DNA of 64,000 nucleotides from FLUQ01 sp031551515 (GTDB lineage: Bacteria > Desulfobacterota > Desulfovibrionia > Desulfovibrionales > Desulfovibrionaceae). The DNA is taken from NCBI GenBank assembly GCA_031551515.1, contig JAVBNL010000011.1:1-64000 (forward strand), written 5' to 3'. The position numbers were made by a program, and so were the translations under genes. Position 1 is the first letter of the stretch. Each line of letters begins with the position of its first letter. The notes below the pieces were generated by a model. It had not been told where the DNA came from. It ran no database searches and saw only the letters and a program-made list of their open reading frames with translations. Positions 1-7,361 of this stretch are shown in pieces.

Positions 1-105
1 CCTCTTACCACCGCCTGGCGCGCCTCTCACGTCGAATCCGTGTATTATTACGGCTTCTTCTTTTATGGCTTTAGCAAGTCCTGCGGTGGGGTGTGCGCTG
101 CGTAA
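1..105 (+). CDS. Aromatic leader peptide (5' end outside window)
   Basis: Frame 1 is open from base 1 to a TAA at 103-105 and encodes a short peptide containing YYYGFFFYGF (bases 43-72), that is four Tyr and four Phe codons within ten, with one Trp codon at 16-18. The peptide ends 26 bases before a strong terminator hairpin that precedes an aromatic amino acid operon. This is the arrangement of a ribosome-stalling attenuation leader of the pheA/pheST type. No start codon with a ribosome site is visible, so the peptide probably begins before the window. The reading frame and terminator are seen directly; the regulatory role is inferred. Confidence 0.8.
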   Translation, partial: PLTTAWRASHVESVYYYGFFFYGFSKSCGGVCAA

Positions 106-139
106 TCGAAAGTACAGTAGTAAGCAACCCGGGCCGCAG
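81..139 (+). promoter_or_regulatory. Candidate antiterminator of the aromatic attenuator
   Basis: CTGCGG (81-86) can pair with CCGCAG (134-139), and GGGT (89-92) with ACCC (127-130). This helix uses the 5' arm of the terminator at 131-169, so the two folds exclude each other. A ribosome stalled at the Tyr/Phe codons (43-63) would leave 81-92 free, while one that reaches the stop at 103 would cover it. The pairing is seen in the sequence; its use in the cell is inferred. Confidence 0.55.
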
Positions 140-169
140 GCGACAATCGCCGGCGGCCCTGTTTTTTTT
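131..169 (+). terminator. Intrinsic terminator (attenuator) before the aromatic operon
   Basis: GGGCCGC (131-137) pairs with GCGGCCC (153-159), and GGCGA (139-143) pairs with TCGCC (147-151) around a CAA loop. A run of eight T follows at 162-169. The terminator lies 94 bases before the first structural gene and just after the Tyr/Phe leader peptide. Confidence 0.88.
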
Positions 170-262
170 GCCGTCGATGCGGTAACGTCACGCGGCGACA
201 GGGACGGAGTTGCAAAACGGAATACCGGGCCACCCTTGCCCACAGCAACAGAGGATACAGTC

Positions 263-1060
263 ATGCATCTCGGCAAAGCAATCAGGATGGAACGCATCTT
301 CAACCGCACCACCAACCGGTGCATCATCGTGCCCATGGACCACGGCGTCTCCGTCGGCCCCATCGACGGCCTGGCCGACATGCGCAAAGCGGTCAACGAA
401 GTGGCCGAAGGCGGCGCCGACGCCGTGCTGGTGCATAAGGGCCTGGCCCGCTGTGGCCATCGCCGGGGCGGCCGCGACGTGGGCCTGATCATCCATCTTT
501 CGTCCAGCACCGACCTCTCTCCTCAGCCCAATGCAAAAACCCTGACCGCTTCGGTTGAAGACGCCCTCAAACACGGGGCAGACGGCGTATCTTTGCACAT
601 CAATCTTGGCGACCCCACAGAATCCAAAATGCTTGAAGACTTCGGCAAGGTGGCCCACGACGCTGAAAACTGGGGCATGCCGCTTCTGGTCATGATGTAC
701 GGCCGGGGTCCGAAAATCAAAAACAGCCTTGATCCCGGCGTCATCGCCCATTGCGCCCGCGTGGCGGTGGAGCTTGGCGCGGATATCGTGAAGGTGCCGT
801 ACACCGGCGATATGGACTCCTTCGCCCATGTTGTCGAATCAACCTGCGTGCCCGTGGTCATCGCGGGCGGGCCAAAAACGGACACCACCCGCGAATTTTT
901 GCAGATGGTGCACGACGCCGTCAAAGCGGGCGCGGCCGGCCTTTCCGTTGGCCGCAACATCTTTCAGCACCCCCGCCCCCGCATGATGGTTTCGGCTCTT
1001 TCAGGCATCGTGCATGCGAATTGGAGCGTGGAGCAAGCGCTCTCCGTTGTTGGGGAATAA
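263..1060 (+). CDS. 2-amino-3,7-dideoxy-D-threo-hept-6-ulosonate synthase (ADH synthase)
   Basis: This 265-residue class I aldolase-type TIM barrel matches the archaeal-type enzyme that condenses a deoxy-ketohexose phosphate with aspartate semialdehyde. It is the first step of the DAHP-independent route to dehydroquinate. The VPMDHGVSVGP stretch near the N-terminus and IVKVPY, which carries the presumed Schiff-base lysine, are family hallmarks. ATG 263 is chosen because AGAGGA precedes it and the family begins here; the frame is open further upstream, but that part is the leader region. It is first in an operon with DHQ synthase II (3 bases downstream), pheA, aroA and tyrA. The preceding attenuator suggests control by charged Tyr/Phe tRNA. 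Confidence 0.9.
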   Translation: MHLGKAIRMERIFNRTTNRCIIVPMDHGVSVGPIDGLADMRKAVNEVAEGGADAVLVHKGLARCGHRRGGRDVGLIIHLSSSTDLSPQPNAKTLTASVEDALKHGADGVSLHINLGDPTESKMLEDFGKVAHDAENWGMPLLVMMYGRGPKIKNSLDPGVIAHCARVAVELGADIVKVPYTGDMDSFAHVVESTCVPVVIAGGPKTDTTREFLQMVHDAVKAGAAGLSVGRNIFQHPRPRMMVSALSGIVHANWSVEQALSVVGE

Positions 1061-1063
1061 CAA

Positions 1064-2056
1064 ATGCGAAGCGTACTGTTCAAAGCCCTGCCCTTTGTGA
1101 AAGAAGAGGTGACCCTGGCGCTGGAATCGGGGGCGGACGGGCTGATCGTGCCTGCCGCGCACGCCGCCGACGCGGCCAAATTGGCCCGCTGCAAGGTCGT
1201 GCCCGCCGAAGAGGTCGTGGAAATAACCCTGAAAAGCCGCGAAGACGAAGAAGAAGCCGCCAAAGCCCTGCGGGCGGGCAAGCTGGTCGTTCTTGCCAGG
1301 GGCTGGGAAATCATACCTGTGGAAAACCTCCTGGCCCATAAAGAAGCCGCTGCCGGCCAAGCGGGCACGCTGGCGCTTGAAGCGGCCACGCCCGACGAAG
1401 CGCGCCTAGCCGCGGGCATTCTGCAAAAGGGCGTGGATGCCGTGGTCGTGCCTCCCAGCGCCGCGGCTTCGCTGAAAGCCGTGGTCGCGGCCGTGACCTC
1501 TGAAGAAGCCCCTCTGGAACTGGTTGAAGCCGAAATCACGGAAATCGCCCCGGTGGGTATGGGGCACAGGGTATGCGTCGATACGCTTTCGGTTCTCGGC
1601 ACGGGCTGCGGCATGCTGACGGGCAATTCCGCGGCCTTCACCTTTCTGGTCAATGCGGAAACCGAACACAACGAATACGTCGCCGCCCGCCCTTTTCGCG
1701 TCAACGCCGGGGCCGTGCACGCCTATGCCCTGATGCCGGGCGACAAAACCAGCTACCTTGAAGAGCTGCGCGCGGGCACGGAAGTGTTGATCGCCGACCA
1801 CACGGGCGCCGCCCGCACGGCCGTGGTGGGCCGGGTCAAGGTGGAACAGCGGCCCATGCTGCTGATCAAGGCCAAAACTAAAAATGCCGAAGGCACGGTT
1901 TTTTTGCAAAACGCCGAGACCATCCGCCTGGTCACGCCGGGCGGCAAACCGGTCAGCGTGGTCACGCTGCGGCCCGGCGACAGGGTTCTTTGCCGTATTG
2001 ACGTCGCGGGCCGCCATTTCGGCATGCGCATAACCGAAGATATTACCGAGGCCTGA
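1064..2056 (+). CDS. 3-dehydroquinate synthase II (archaeal-type AroB')
   Basis: This 330-residue protein converts the ADH synthase product to 3-dehydroquinate by oxidative deamination and cyclization. It resembles the archaeal enzyme and not the NAD-dependent AroB of most bacteria. Family features are the VGMGHRVCVDT stretch, GTGCGMLTGNSA, and the C-terminal region with KAKTKNAEG followed by LQNAETIRLV. The first third is rich in Ala, Glu and Lys. It begins 3 bases after the previous stop and ends 1 base before pheA, so the genes are almost certainly cotranscribed. The pair supplies the shikimate pathway without DAHP synthase. Confidence 0.92.
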   Translation: MRSVLFKALPFVKEEVTLALESGADGLIVPAAHAADAAKLARCKVVPAEEVVEITLKSREDEEEAAKALRAGKLVVLARGWEIIPVENLLAHKEAAAGQAGTLALEAATPDEARLAAGILQKGVDAVVVPPSAAASLKAVVAAVTSEEAPLELVEAEITEIAPVGMGHRVCVDTLSVLGTGCGMLTGNSAAFTFLVNAETEHNEYVAARPFRVNAGAVHAYALMPGDKTSYLEELRAGTEVLIADHTGAARTAVVGRVKVEQRPMLLIKAKTKNAEGTVFLQNAETIRLVTPGGKPVSVVTLRPGDRVLCRIDVAGRHFGMRITEDITEA

Positions 2057-2057
2057 C

Positions 2058-3266
2058 ATGATGAGCGACGACACGCAATTCAACGGGCTGCGCCAAGAAA
2101 TAGACGGCATCGACGACGCCATTCTGGCCCTTTTGAACCGCCGCGCGGCATGCAGCATCCGGATAGGCGCCATCAAGGCCAAAAGCGGCGGGGCCGTCTT
2201 TCGCCCCGGCCGCGAGCAGATGCTGATGGAAAAACTGCTGGCCGCCAACCCCGGCCCCCTGCCCGAAGAGCATCTGCGCGGCATTTACCGCGAGATTCTC
2301 TCTTCGTCGCGGGCCTTGCAGCGCCCCTTGCGGGTGGCCTATCTGGGGCCGGAGGGCACCTTTTCGCACATGGCCGGGCTGGAATTTTTCGGCGAGGCCT
2401 TGCACTTCACCCCCATGCCGCACCTGAGCGACATCTTTCAGGCGGTGGAAAACCACAGCGTCGACCTTGGCATCGTGCCGCTGGAAAATTCGCTGAACGG
2501 CGCGGTCGGGCAGAGCATCGACCTTTTCGCCGGGCACGAGGTCCACATCAGCGCCGAATGGTTTAGCCGCATCAGCCACAGCCTGATGAGCCGCGAAAAA
2601 AGCCTGGCCGCCGTCAAAGCAGTCTATTCGCACGCGCAGGCTCTGGGCCAGTGTTCCGAATGGCTGCGCAAGAATTTGCCTAACGCGCGCCAGGTCTCGC
2701 TGGAAAGCACCGCTGCGGCCGCCCACAAGGCGCTGGCCGAAGACGGCGCCGCCGCCGTGGGGCACGGCGCCCTTGCCGCGCGCCTGGGGCTTTCGGTGCT
2801 GGCCGGCGGGATTGAAGACAGCGCCGATAACTGGACCCGCTTCTGCTCCATCAGCAGTGGTCCTGTTCGGCGTGATACTGCGTCAGGCAGCATTTTTTGC
2901 TCTGGTCATGTACCAAAAGAGTACATTCCCGCCGCAAAAAACTTGCCTTCCTTGTCTGACGACGAACAGAACCCTTGCTGCGTGCCGGGCCACTGCGATG
3001 CGGACAAAACCAGCGTGCTCTTTTCCGTCGCGGACAAGCCCGGTTCTCTGGCCGCCGTGCTGCAATGCCTGGGCGCATCAAACGTAAACATGAGCAAGCT
3101 TGAATCGCGCCCCCTGCGCACCGAGCGCTGGAAATACGTTTTTTTCGCGGACCTCGACTGCGACCTGACCGGCCCGGACCATGCGGCCCTGGTTGAAAAG
3201 CTGCGCGGCATCTGCCACAGCTTCCGCATTCTGGGCGCATACTCCAAAGGGCGGAACATTTCGTGA
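2058..3266 (+). CDS. pheA: Chorismate mutase / prephenate dehydratase (P-protein) with a repeat-derived insert
   Basis: This 402-residue bifunctional enzyme makes phenylpyruvate from chorismate. A chorismate mutase domain spans about residues 5-85 (EIDGIDDAILALLNRRA). The prephenate dehydratase domain runs to about 270, with YLGPEGTFSH, VPLENS and the NWTRF motif. The C-terminal ACT domain (about 315-395) carries ESRP for phenylalanine feedback. Between TRF and the ACT domain lies an unusual Cys/Ser/Pro-rich stretch of about 38 residues. It is encoded exactly by a 115-bp palindromic repeat (2859-2973) that also occurs between genes elsewhere in this window. The frame stays open, so the enzyme is probably functional with a lengthened linker. 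The gene overlaps aroA by 4 bases (GTGA). Confidence 0.93.
   Translation: MMSDDTQFNGLRQEIDGIDDAILALLNRRAACSIRIGAIKAKSGGAVFRPGREQMLMEKLLAANPGPLPEEHLRGIYREILSSSRALQRPLRVAYLGPEGTFSHMAGLEFFGEALHFTPMPHLSDIFQAVENHSVDLGIVPLENSLNGAVGQSIDLFAGHEVHISAEWFSRISHSLMSREKSLAAVKAVYSHAQALGQCSEWLRKNLPNARQVSLESTAAAAHKALAEDGAAAVGHGALAARLGLSVLAGGIEDSADNWTRFCSISSGPVRRDTASGSIFCSGHVPKEYIPAAKNLPSLSDDEQNPCCVPGHCDADKTSVLFSVADKPGSLAAVLQCLGASNVNMSKLESRPLRTERWKYVFFADLDCDLTGPDHAALVEKLRGICHSFRILGAYSKGRNIS
2859..2973 (+). repeat. Long palindromic element, copy inside pheA
   Basis: GGTCCTGTTCG (2859-2869) pairs with CGAACAGAACC (2963-2973) with one mismatch. Further in, CGTCAGGCA faces the CTGACG side, and GCATTTTTTGC faces GCAAAAAACT. 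The centre reads GTCATGTACC, a short loop, then AGAGTACATTCCC, identical in design to the copy at 7105-7230. The whole element is translated in frame as the linker between the dehydratase and ACT domains. The sequence match is direct; insertion into a pre-existing gene is inferred. Confidence 0.82.
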
Positions 3267-4684
3267 ACGCCGTCACCGTGGCGGCGCCGCCGTCAAAGTC
3301 TTTGTCCCACCGGGCCGTCATTGCCGCCGCCCTGGCGCATGGCGAATCGCACCTGGCAAACGTGCTGGAAAGCGACGATTTGACCCGCACCCTGGACATT
3401 TTGCGCGGCATCGGCGCAAAGGCGGAGCGCACTGGCCCCGGCGCGTACCGCATCACGGGTTTGAAGGGCCTTGTGCGCGGCGGAGAGCATGAACCGCTGG
3501 ATTGTTTTGTGGGCGAATCGGGCACCACCTGCCGTTTGCTCACCGCCGTGCTGGCCGCCGGGCAGGGCCTTTTCCGCATTCACGGCAGCGGCCGCATGCA
3601 CGAGCGGCCCATGCGCGAGCTGACGAACGCCCTGCAAAGCCTGGGCGCATCCGTCGCCTTTGAAGGCAAGGCGGGCTGCCCGCCCTTGCTGCTGCGGGCG
3701 AACGGCCTTGCCGCCAGGCGGCAGAGCGACTGGACCGGCGTCAATTGCGACGAATCAAGCCAGTACTTTTCCGGCCTGCTGTTGGCCGCGCCTCTTACAA
3801 AAGACGGCCTGCGCCTGCTGCTGATGGGGCAAAAAGCCGTTTCCTGGCCCTATGTGGGGCTGACCCTGCAAACCCTGGCCGACTTCGGCCCGGCCTTCAC
3901 AGTGGAAGTGCGCGACAGCACGGGCAACTGGGCCGAAACCCATTGGCGGGCGCTGCGGTCCGCGGGCCCCGGCGCACTGCGCATTCATGTGCCGCGAGCC
4001 CGGTATCAGGCATTTTCCGGCCGGGTGGAAGGCGATTACAGCGGGGCTTCGTACCTGCTGGCCGCCGGAGCATTGGGCCCGAACCCCGTTACCGTCACCG
4101 GCCTGAAACACGATTCAATGCAGGGTGATGCGGCAATCTTGCCCATTCTCGCCCGCATGGGCGCGGGCGTACGCCGGCAGGGCGATGCGGTGACCGTGTC
4201 GCCGCCGCAGAGCGGCAAGCTGCGCGGCCTTGACCTTGATATGGGCGATTGCCCCGACATTGCGCCCACGGTGGCCGTGCTGGCCGCGCGCGCTACGGGC
4301 GAAACGCGCATCAGGGGCGCGGCTCACCTGCGCCTGAAAGAAAGCGACCGCCTGCTGGCCCCGGCTAAGGAACTTTTGAAAACGGGCTGCGCCGTGACCG
4401 TGCTGGAAGACGGACTGCGCATCGCGCCCAAGACGCAAGGAAAACAGGCGCTGCCTGGGGCCGCGTCTGCCGCGCCGGGAGAGGCGCTCCCCGCACAGGC
4501 CCGTGAAATAGCCTTTTCCTGCCATAACGACCACCGCATGGCCATGAGCCTTGCCTTGCTTGAGCTGGCGGGCGACATCCGGGTAAAGCTGGACGACCCC
4601 GGCTGCGTGGCCAAATCGTTCCCCGATTTCTGGAACGTCTGGCGGCAAATCCACCCCCAGAGCTCAGCGGGAGAGGCATCATGA
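3263..4684 (+). CDS. aroA: 3-phosphoshikimate 1-carboxyvinyltransferase (EPSP synthase)
   Basis: This 473-residue enzyme joins shikimate-3-phosphate and PEP. It begins PPSKSLSHRA, the substrate-binding motif, and shows GESGTTCRLLTAVL (the PEP loop region), DESSQYFSGLL, RLKESDR and HNDHRMAMSLAL. It is somewhat longer than the usual 430 or so residues, mainly through an Ala/Pro-rich insert just before the HNDHRM motif. The start is a GTG at 3263 that overlaps the pheA stop, and the stop overlaps the tyrA ATG by 4 bases, so translation is coupled across pheA-aroA-tyrA. N-terminal truncation relative to other EPSP synthases is minimal. Confidence 0.94.
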   Translation: MNAVTVAAPPSKSLSHRAVIAAALAHGESHLANVLESDDLTRTLDILRGIGAKAERTGPGAYRITGLKGLVRGGEHEPLDCFVGESGTTCRLLTAVLAAGQGLFRIHGSGRMHERPMRELTNALQSLGASVAFEGKAGCPPLLLRANGLAARRQSDWTGVNCDESSQYFSGLLLAAPLTKDGLRLLLMGQKAVSWPYVGLTLQTLADFGPAFTVEVRDSTGNWAETHWRALRSAGPGALRIHVPRARYQAFSGRVEGDYSGASYLLAAGALGPNPVTVTGLKHDSMQGDAAILPILARMGAGVRRQGDAVTVSPPQSGKLRGLDLDMGDCPDIAPTVAVLAARATGETRIRGAAHLRLKESDRLLAPAKELLKTGCAVTVLEDGLRIAPKTQGKQALPGAASAAPGEALPAQAREIAFSCHNDHRMAMSLALLELAGDIRVKLDDPGCVAKSFPDFWNVWRQIHPQSSAGEAS

Positions 4685-5481
4685 CCTTGCCGCAAGCGGA
4701 TGTCGTCATCGCGGGCAGCCGCGGCGCCATGGGCGCCATGCTGCTGCGCCGCATCAGCGCAACCGGCCGCCGTATGCTCGGCATCGACCGCGAAGAAGAC
4801 AAAAACGGCGAACTTGCTCTTTCCGCGACCGAACTGGCCCGGCTCATCCCCCAGGGCCGCATCGTCATGCTCTGCGTGCCGGTCACGGCTCTGCCCGGCG
4901 TGCTGGCCTCCGTCACGCCGCATATGCGGTCCGGCCAGATTCTGATGGACATAACTTCGGTCAAAATCCTGCCCATGCGCCAGATGCAAGAGGCCTGGGG
5001 CGGCCCGGTGATCGGCAGCCACCCGCTGTTCGGGCCGAACCCCGACCCGGCGGACATGCGCGTGCCCCTCACCCCCGGCGAAAACGCGGCGGAAGAGCAC
5101 ATCGCCCTGGTGGAGAAGCTGTTTCGCGATATGGGCTGCGAGACGTTCAGAACCACGGCGGAAGAGCACGACAGGGGCGTGGGTTTCGCCCAAAGCCTGA
5201 ACTTTACGCTCAGCGCTGCCTTTTTCGCCCTGCTGGCGCGGCAGGAAGCATCACTGCCCCACGGCGTGCGGCCTTTTTTGACCCCTTCGTTCAAACGGCA
5301 CATGGAAGCGGCCCGCAAACACCTGACGCAAGATACGGCCATGTTTTGCGAATTCACCGCCTCCAACCCCCGCTTTACCGAAGTGCTTGAAGCGTACCGG
5401 GACATGCTGCGCGAAGCCGGAACCGGCCGGGAAGCGCTGGCGAAAATCGCTGCGGAAGCGGCAATTTGGTATGAAGGGTAA
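4681..5481 (+). CDS. tyrA: Prephenate dehydrogenase
   Basis: This 266-residue protein has an N-terminal NAD-binding Rossmann fold beginning VVIAGSRGAMG, the VMLCVPVTALP strand, and GSHPLFGPN, a stretch typical of prephenate/arogenate dehydrogenases (the His contacts the substrate). It oxidatively decarboxylates prephenate toward tyrosine. It is the last gene of the operon; an intergenic repeat and a new promoter follow. No chorismate mutase or ACT domain is attached, so feedback may rest on PheA and on the upstream attenuator. No trp genes follow here. Confidence 0.9.
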   Translation: MTLPQADVVIAGSRGAMGAMLLRRISATGRRMLGIDREEDKNGELALSATELARLIPQGRIVMLCVPVTALPGVLASVTPHMRSGQILMDITSVKILPMRQMQEAWGGPVIGSHPLFGPNPDPADMRVPLTPGENAAEEHIALVEKLFRDMGCETFRTTAEEHDRGVGFAQSLNFTLSAAFFALLARQEASLPHGVRPFLTPSFKRHMEAARKHLTQDTAMFCEFTASNPRFTEVLEAYRDMLREAGTGREALAKIAAEAAIWYEG

Positions 5482-5502
5482 GGATGCATCACCAGGATAA
5501 TC

Positions 5503-5627
5503 GGTGGCGCTTTGTTTGCCGTCAGGCGAGGAAGACGAGATTTCGGCGACGGGAGTGTACTCTTTCGGTACATGACAGGAGCCGAAATCGATGCCTGACG
5601 AAGCATCACGGCAAACAAAGCGCCACC
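5503..5627. repeat. Long palindromic element between tyrA and rpoZ
   Basis: A perfect 20-bp inverted repeat forms the outer arms (5503-5522 and 5608-5627). Inner arms AGATTTCGGC and GCCGAAATC flank the core GTACTCTTTCGGTACATG. The right arm carries TGACGAAGCATCA, the reverse complement of the CGTCA box shared by the other copies. It starts 21 bases after the tyrA stop and ends just before the rpoZ -35 box. Unlike the other intergenic copies, it has the opposite orientation relative to the gene before it. Confidence 0.85.
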
Positions 5628-5629
5628 GC

Positions 5630-5658
5630 TTGACACAAATTCCAGCATGGCATAGTTG
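5630..5658 (+). promoter_or_regulatory. Candidate sigma70 promoter of rpoZ
   Basis: TTGACA at 5630-5635 is followed after 17 bases by TAGTTG at 5653-5658. The -35 box is perfect and the -10 box is weak. The site lies directly after the palindromic element and 45 bases before the rpoZ start. Confidence 0.5.
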
Positions 5659-5702
5659 TGACTGTTCCGGATCATACCGGACTACCCCGTAAGGAGGCCC
5701 CC

Positions 5703-5936
5703 ATGGCCCGCATTACCGTTGAAGATTGCCAGGAACGCGTGGACAACCGCTTTTTGCTGGTGCAAATGGCTATCAAGCGCGTGCGCCAGTACCGCGACGG
5801 CTACGAGTCGCTTGTGAGCTCGCGCAACAAGGAAGTGGTCACCGCGCTGCGCGAAATCGCGGCCGGCAAGATCATGCCCGAAGATCTTTCGTACTATAAG
5901 CCCATTACCGAGCCGATTGAACTCGACAACGATTAA
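5703..5936 (+). CDS. rpoZ: RNA polymerase omega subunit
   Basis: This 77-residue protein begins MARITVEDC and continues with NRFLLVQMAIKRVRQ, the conserved core of the omega subunit that helps fold and hold the beta' subunit of RNA polymerase. ATG 5703 is chosen because TAAGGAGG precedes it by a normal distance; an in-frame ATG at 5658 would overlap the promoter. It has its own promoter and is followed by a strong terminator, so it is probably a single-gene unit. Confidence 0.93.
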   Translation: MARITVEDCQERVDNRFLLVQMAIKRVRQYRDGYESLVSSRNKEVVTALREIAAGKIMPEDLSYYKPITEPIELDND

Positions 5937-5941
5937 TCATC

Positions 5942-5974
5942 AGGGGCGGCGCATGCGCCGCCCCTCTTTTCTTT
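5942..5974 (+). terminator. Terminator after rpoZ, abutting the dnaJ start
   Basis: A ten-pair GC-rich stem (AGGGGCGGCG with CGCCGCCCCT, CATG loop) is followed by CTTTTCTTT. It ends three bases before the dnaJ ATG. Confidence 0.85.
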
Positions 5975-5977
5975 ATC

Positions 5978-7105
5978 ATGGCCGTACAGCGCGACTACTA
6001 CGAAATCCTGGAAGTGGAAAAGACCGCTTCCAGCGACGAAATCAAGCGGGCATACCGCCAGATGGCGCTCAAGTACCATCCGGACCGCAACCCCGGCGAC
6101 GCGGAAGCTGAAAAACGCTTCAAAGAAGCGGCGGAAGCGTATGAAGTGCTGCGCGACGCGGACAAGCGCGCGCGGTATGACCGTTTCGGCCATGCCGGCA
6201 TGAACGGCGGCGGTTTCGGCGGTTTTTCCAGCAACGAAGACATCTTTTCGCACTTCAGCGACATTTTCGGCGACCTGTTCGGTTTTTCCATGGGCGGGGG
6301 CACGCGGCGCAGCGGCAGCCGCGCCCAGGCCGGGGCCGATCTGCGCTACAATCTTTCCATCAGCCTGCGCCAGGCCGCCAAGGGCGATGAAATCAACCTG
6401 AAGATCCCTAAACGGGTGACCTGCCCGGAATGTAAAGGCAACGGCGCGGCCCCCGGCACGGGGCCGGAAACCTGCCGCCACTGCGGCGGCGCGGGCCAGG
6501 TGCGCCACAGCCAGGGGTTCTTTCAGATCGCCATGCCCTGCCCTTCGTGCAACGGCGCGGGCCAGGTCATAAAAAACCCCTGTCCCCGCTGCAAAGGCGC
6601 GGGCAGAATTCAAGATACGCGTGAGCTTTCCGTGCGCGTGCCGCCCGGCGTGGATACGGGCAACCGCCTGCGTCTGCGCGGCGAAGGCGAACCCGGCCTG
6701 CACGGCGGCCCGCCCGGCGATTTGTATGTGGTCCTCACCGTGGAAGACGACAAGGTCTTTCAGCGTGACGGCGCGCACCTGCTGCTGGTGAAAGAAATCA
6801 ACATGGTTCAGGCGGCGCTGGGCGACAGGATCCAGGTGCCCGGCCTTGACGGCCCTCTGGATATGGATGTTCCCAAAGGCACCCAAAGCGGCGAAGTCTT
6901 TCGCCTGGGCGGCGAGGGCCTGCCCGTGGTGAACAGCAACCGCAAGGGCGACCTGTTGGTGGAAATCAAGGTGCTGACCCCCTCGCGCCTTTCAAGCCGC
7001 CAGGAAGAGCTGCTGCGCGAATTCGCCGCGGCTGAGGAAGACAAACCGCTCAACAAGGCCAAAAAAGTCATCAAGAAGGTCGGCAAGGCCATGGGCCTCG
7101 ACTAG
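5978..7105 (+). CDS. dnaJ: Chaperone DnaJ
   Basis: This 375-residue protein is the Hsp40 cochaperone that stimulates DnaK ATPase. It has a J domain (residues 1-70, HPD near 35), a Gly/Phe-rich stretch (about 73-105), a zinc domain with four repeats (CPECKGNG, CRHCGGAG, CPSCNGAG, CPRCKGAG), and two C-terminal substrate domains. ATG 5978 gives the canonical N-terminus, and no alternative start exists in frame. It is odd that no Shine-Dalgarno sequence precedes it: the upstream bases are the U-tract of the rpoZ terminator. Its transcript may therefore be leaderless, or may arise by readthrough with the hairpin close to the start. A palindromic element begins at its stop codon. Confidence 0.95.
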   Translation: MAVQRDYYEILEVEKTASSDEIKRAYRQMALKYHPDRNPGDAEAEKRFKEAAEAYEVLRDADKRARYDRFGHAGMNGGGFGGFSSNEDIFSHFSDIFGDLFGFSMGGGTRRSGSRAQAGADLRYNLSISLRQAAKGDEINLKIPKRVTCPECKGNGAAPGTGPETCRHCGGAGQVRHSQGFFQIAMPCPSCNGAGQVIKNPCPRCKGAGRIQDTRELSVRVPPGVDTGNRLRLRGEGEPGLHGGPPGDLYVVLTVEDDKVFQRDGAHLLLVKEINMVQAALGDRIQVPGLDGPLDMDVPKGTQSGEVFRLGGEGLPVVNSNRKGDLLVEIKVLTPSRLSSRQEELLREFAAAEEDKPLNKAKKVIKKVGKAMGLD

Positions 7106-7230
7106 GATCGGCGTTCTTTTTGCCCGCAGCCGCGTCAGATTTCGTTTTTTATTCCAGTCATGTACCGAAGAGTACATTCCCTGCATAAAAAACTCATCTT
7201 TCTTGCTGCGAACAAAAACTCCGCCGATCC
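7105..7230. repeat. Long palindromic element after dnaJ
   Basis: Outer arms GGATCGGCG (7105-7113) and CGCCGATCC (7222-7230) are extended by T-rich and A-rich inner pairing. The core is GTCATGTACC, a short loop, then AGAGTACATTCCC, with CGTCA upstream of the core. The first base of the arm is the last base of the dnaJ TAG stop. Confidence 0.84.
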
Positions 7231-7292
7231 TTCCACATGGTGTCCGGCTTCATTGACCGGCGCTATCCCCGCCCTGTCCGAGCGGGCCTTTC

Positions 7293-7320
7293 TTGCCAAA
7301 AAACAAAAATCCGCTACTTT
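7293..7320 (+). promoter_or_regulatory. Possible promoter of hldD
   Basis: TTGCCA (7293-7298) and TACTTT (7315-7320) are separated by 16 bases and lie about 42 bases before the hldD start. This is a weak match to sigma70 boxes, supported mainly by position. Confidence 0.3.
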
Positions 7321-7361
7321 CAAAACGCGGCGTATGGATTTGATTATTCACAGGAGCCTGT

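Noticed and set aside
188..829. Minus-strand frame of 213 codons opposite ADH synthase
   Set aside because: It is antisense to a strongly supported enzyme, lacks a ribosome site and has no family pattern. GC-rich codon bias opens such frames.
2773..3087. Alternative frame through the pheA insert, possible frameshifted pheA
   Set aside because: The main frame is continuous through the insert into a complete ACT domain, so no frameshift is needed.
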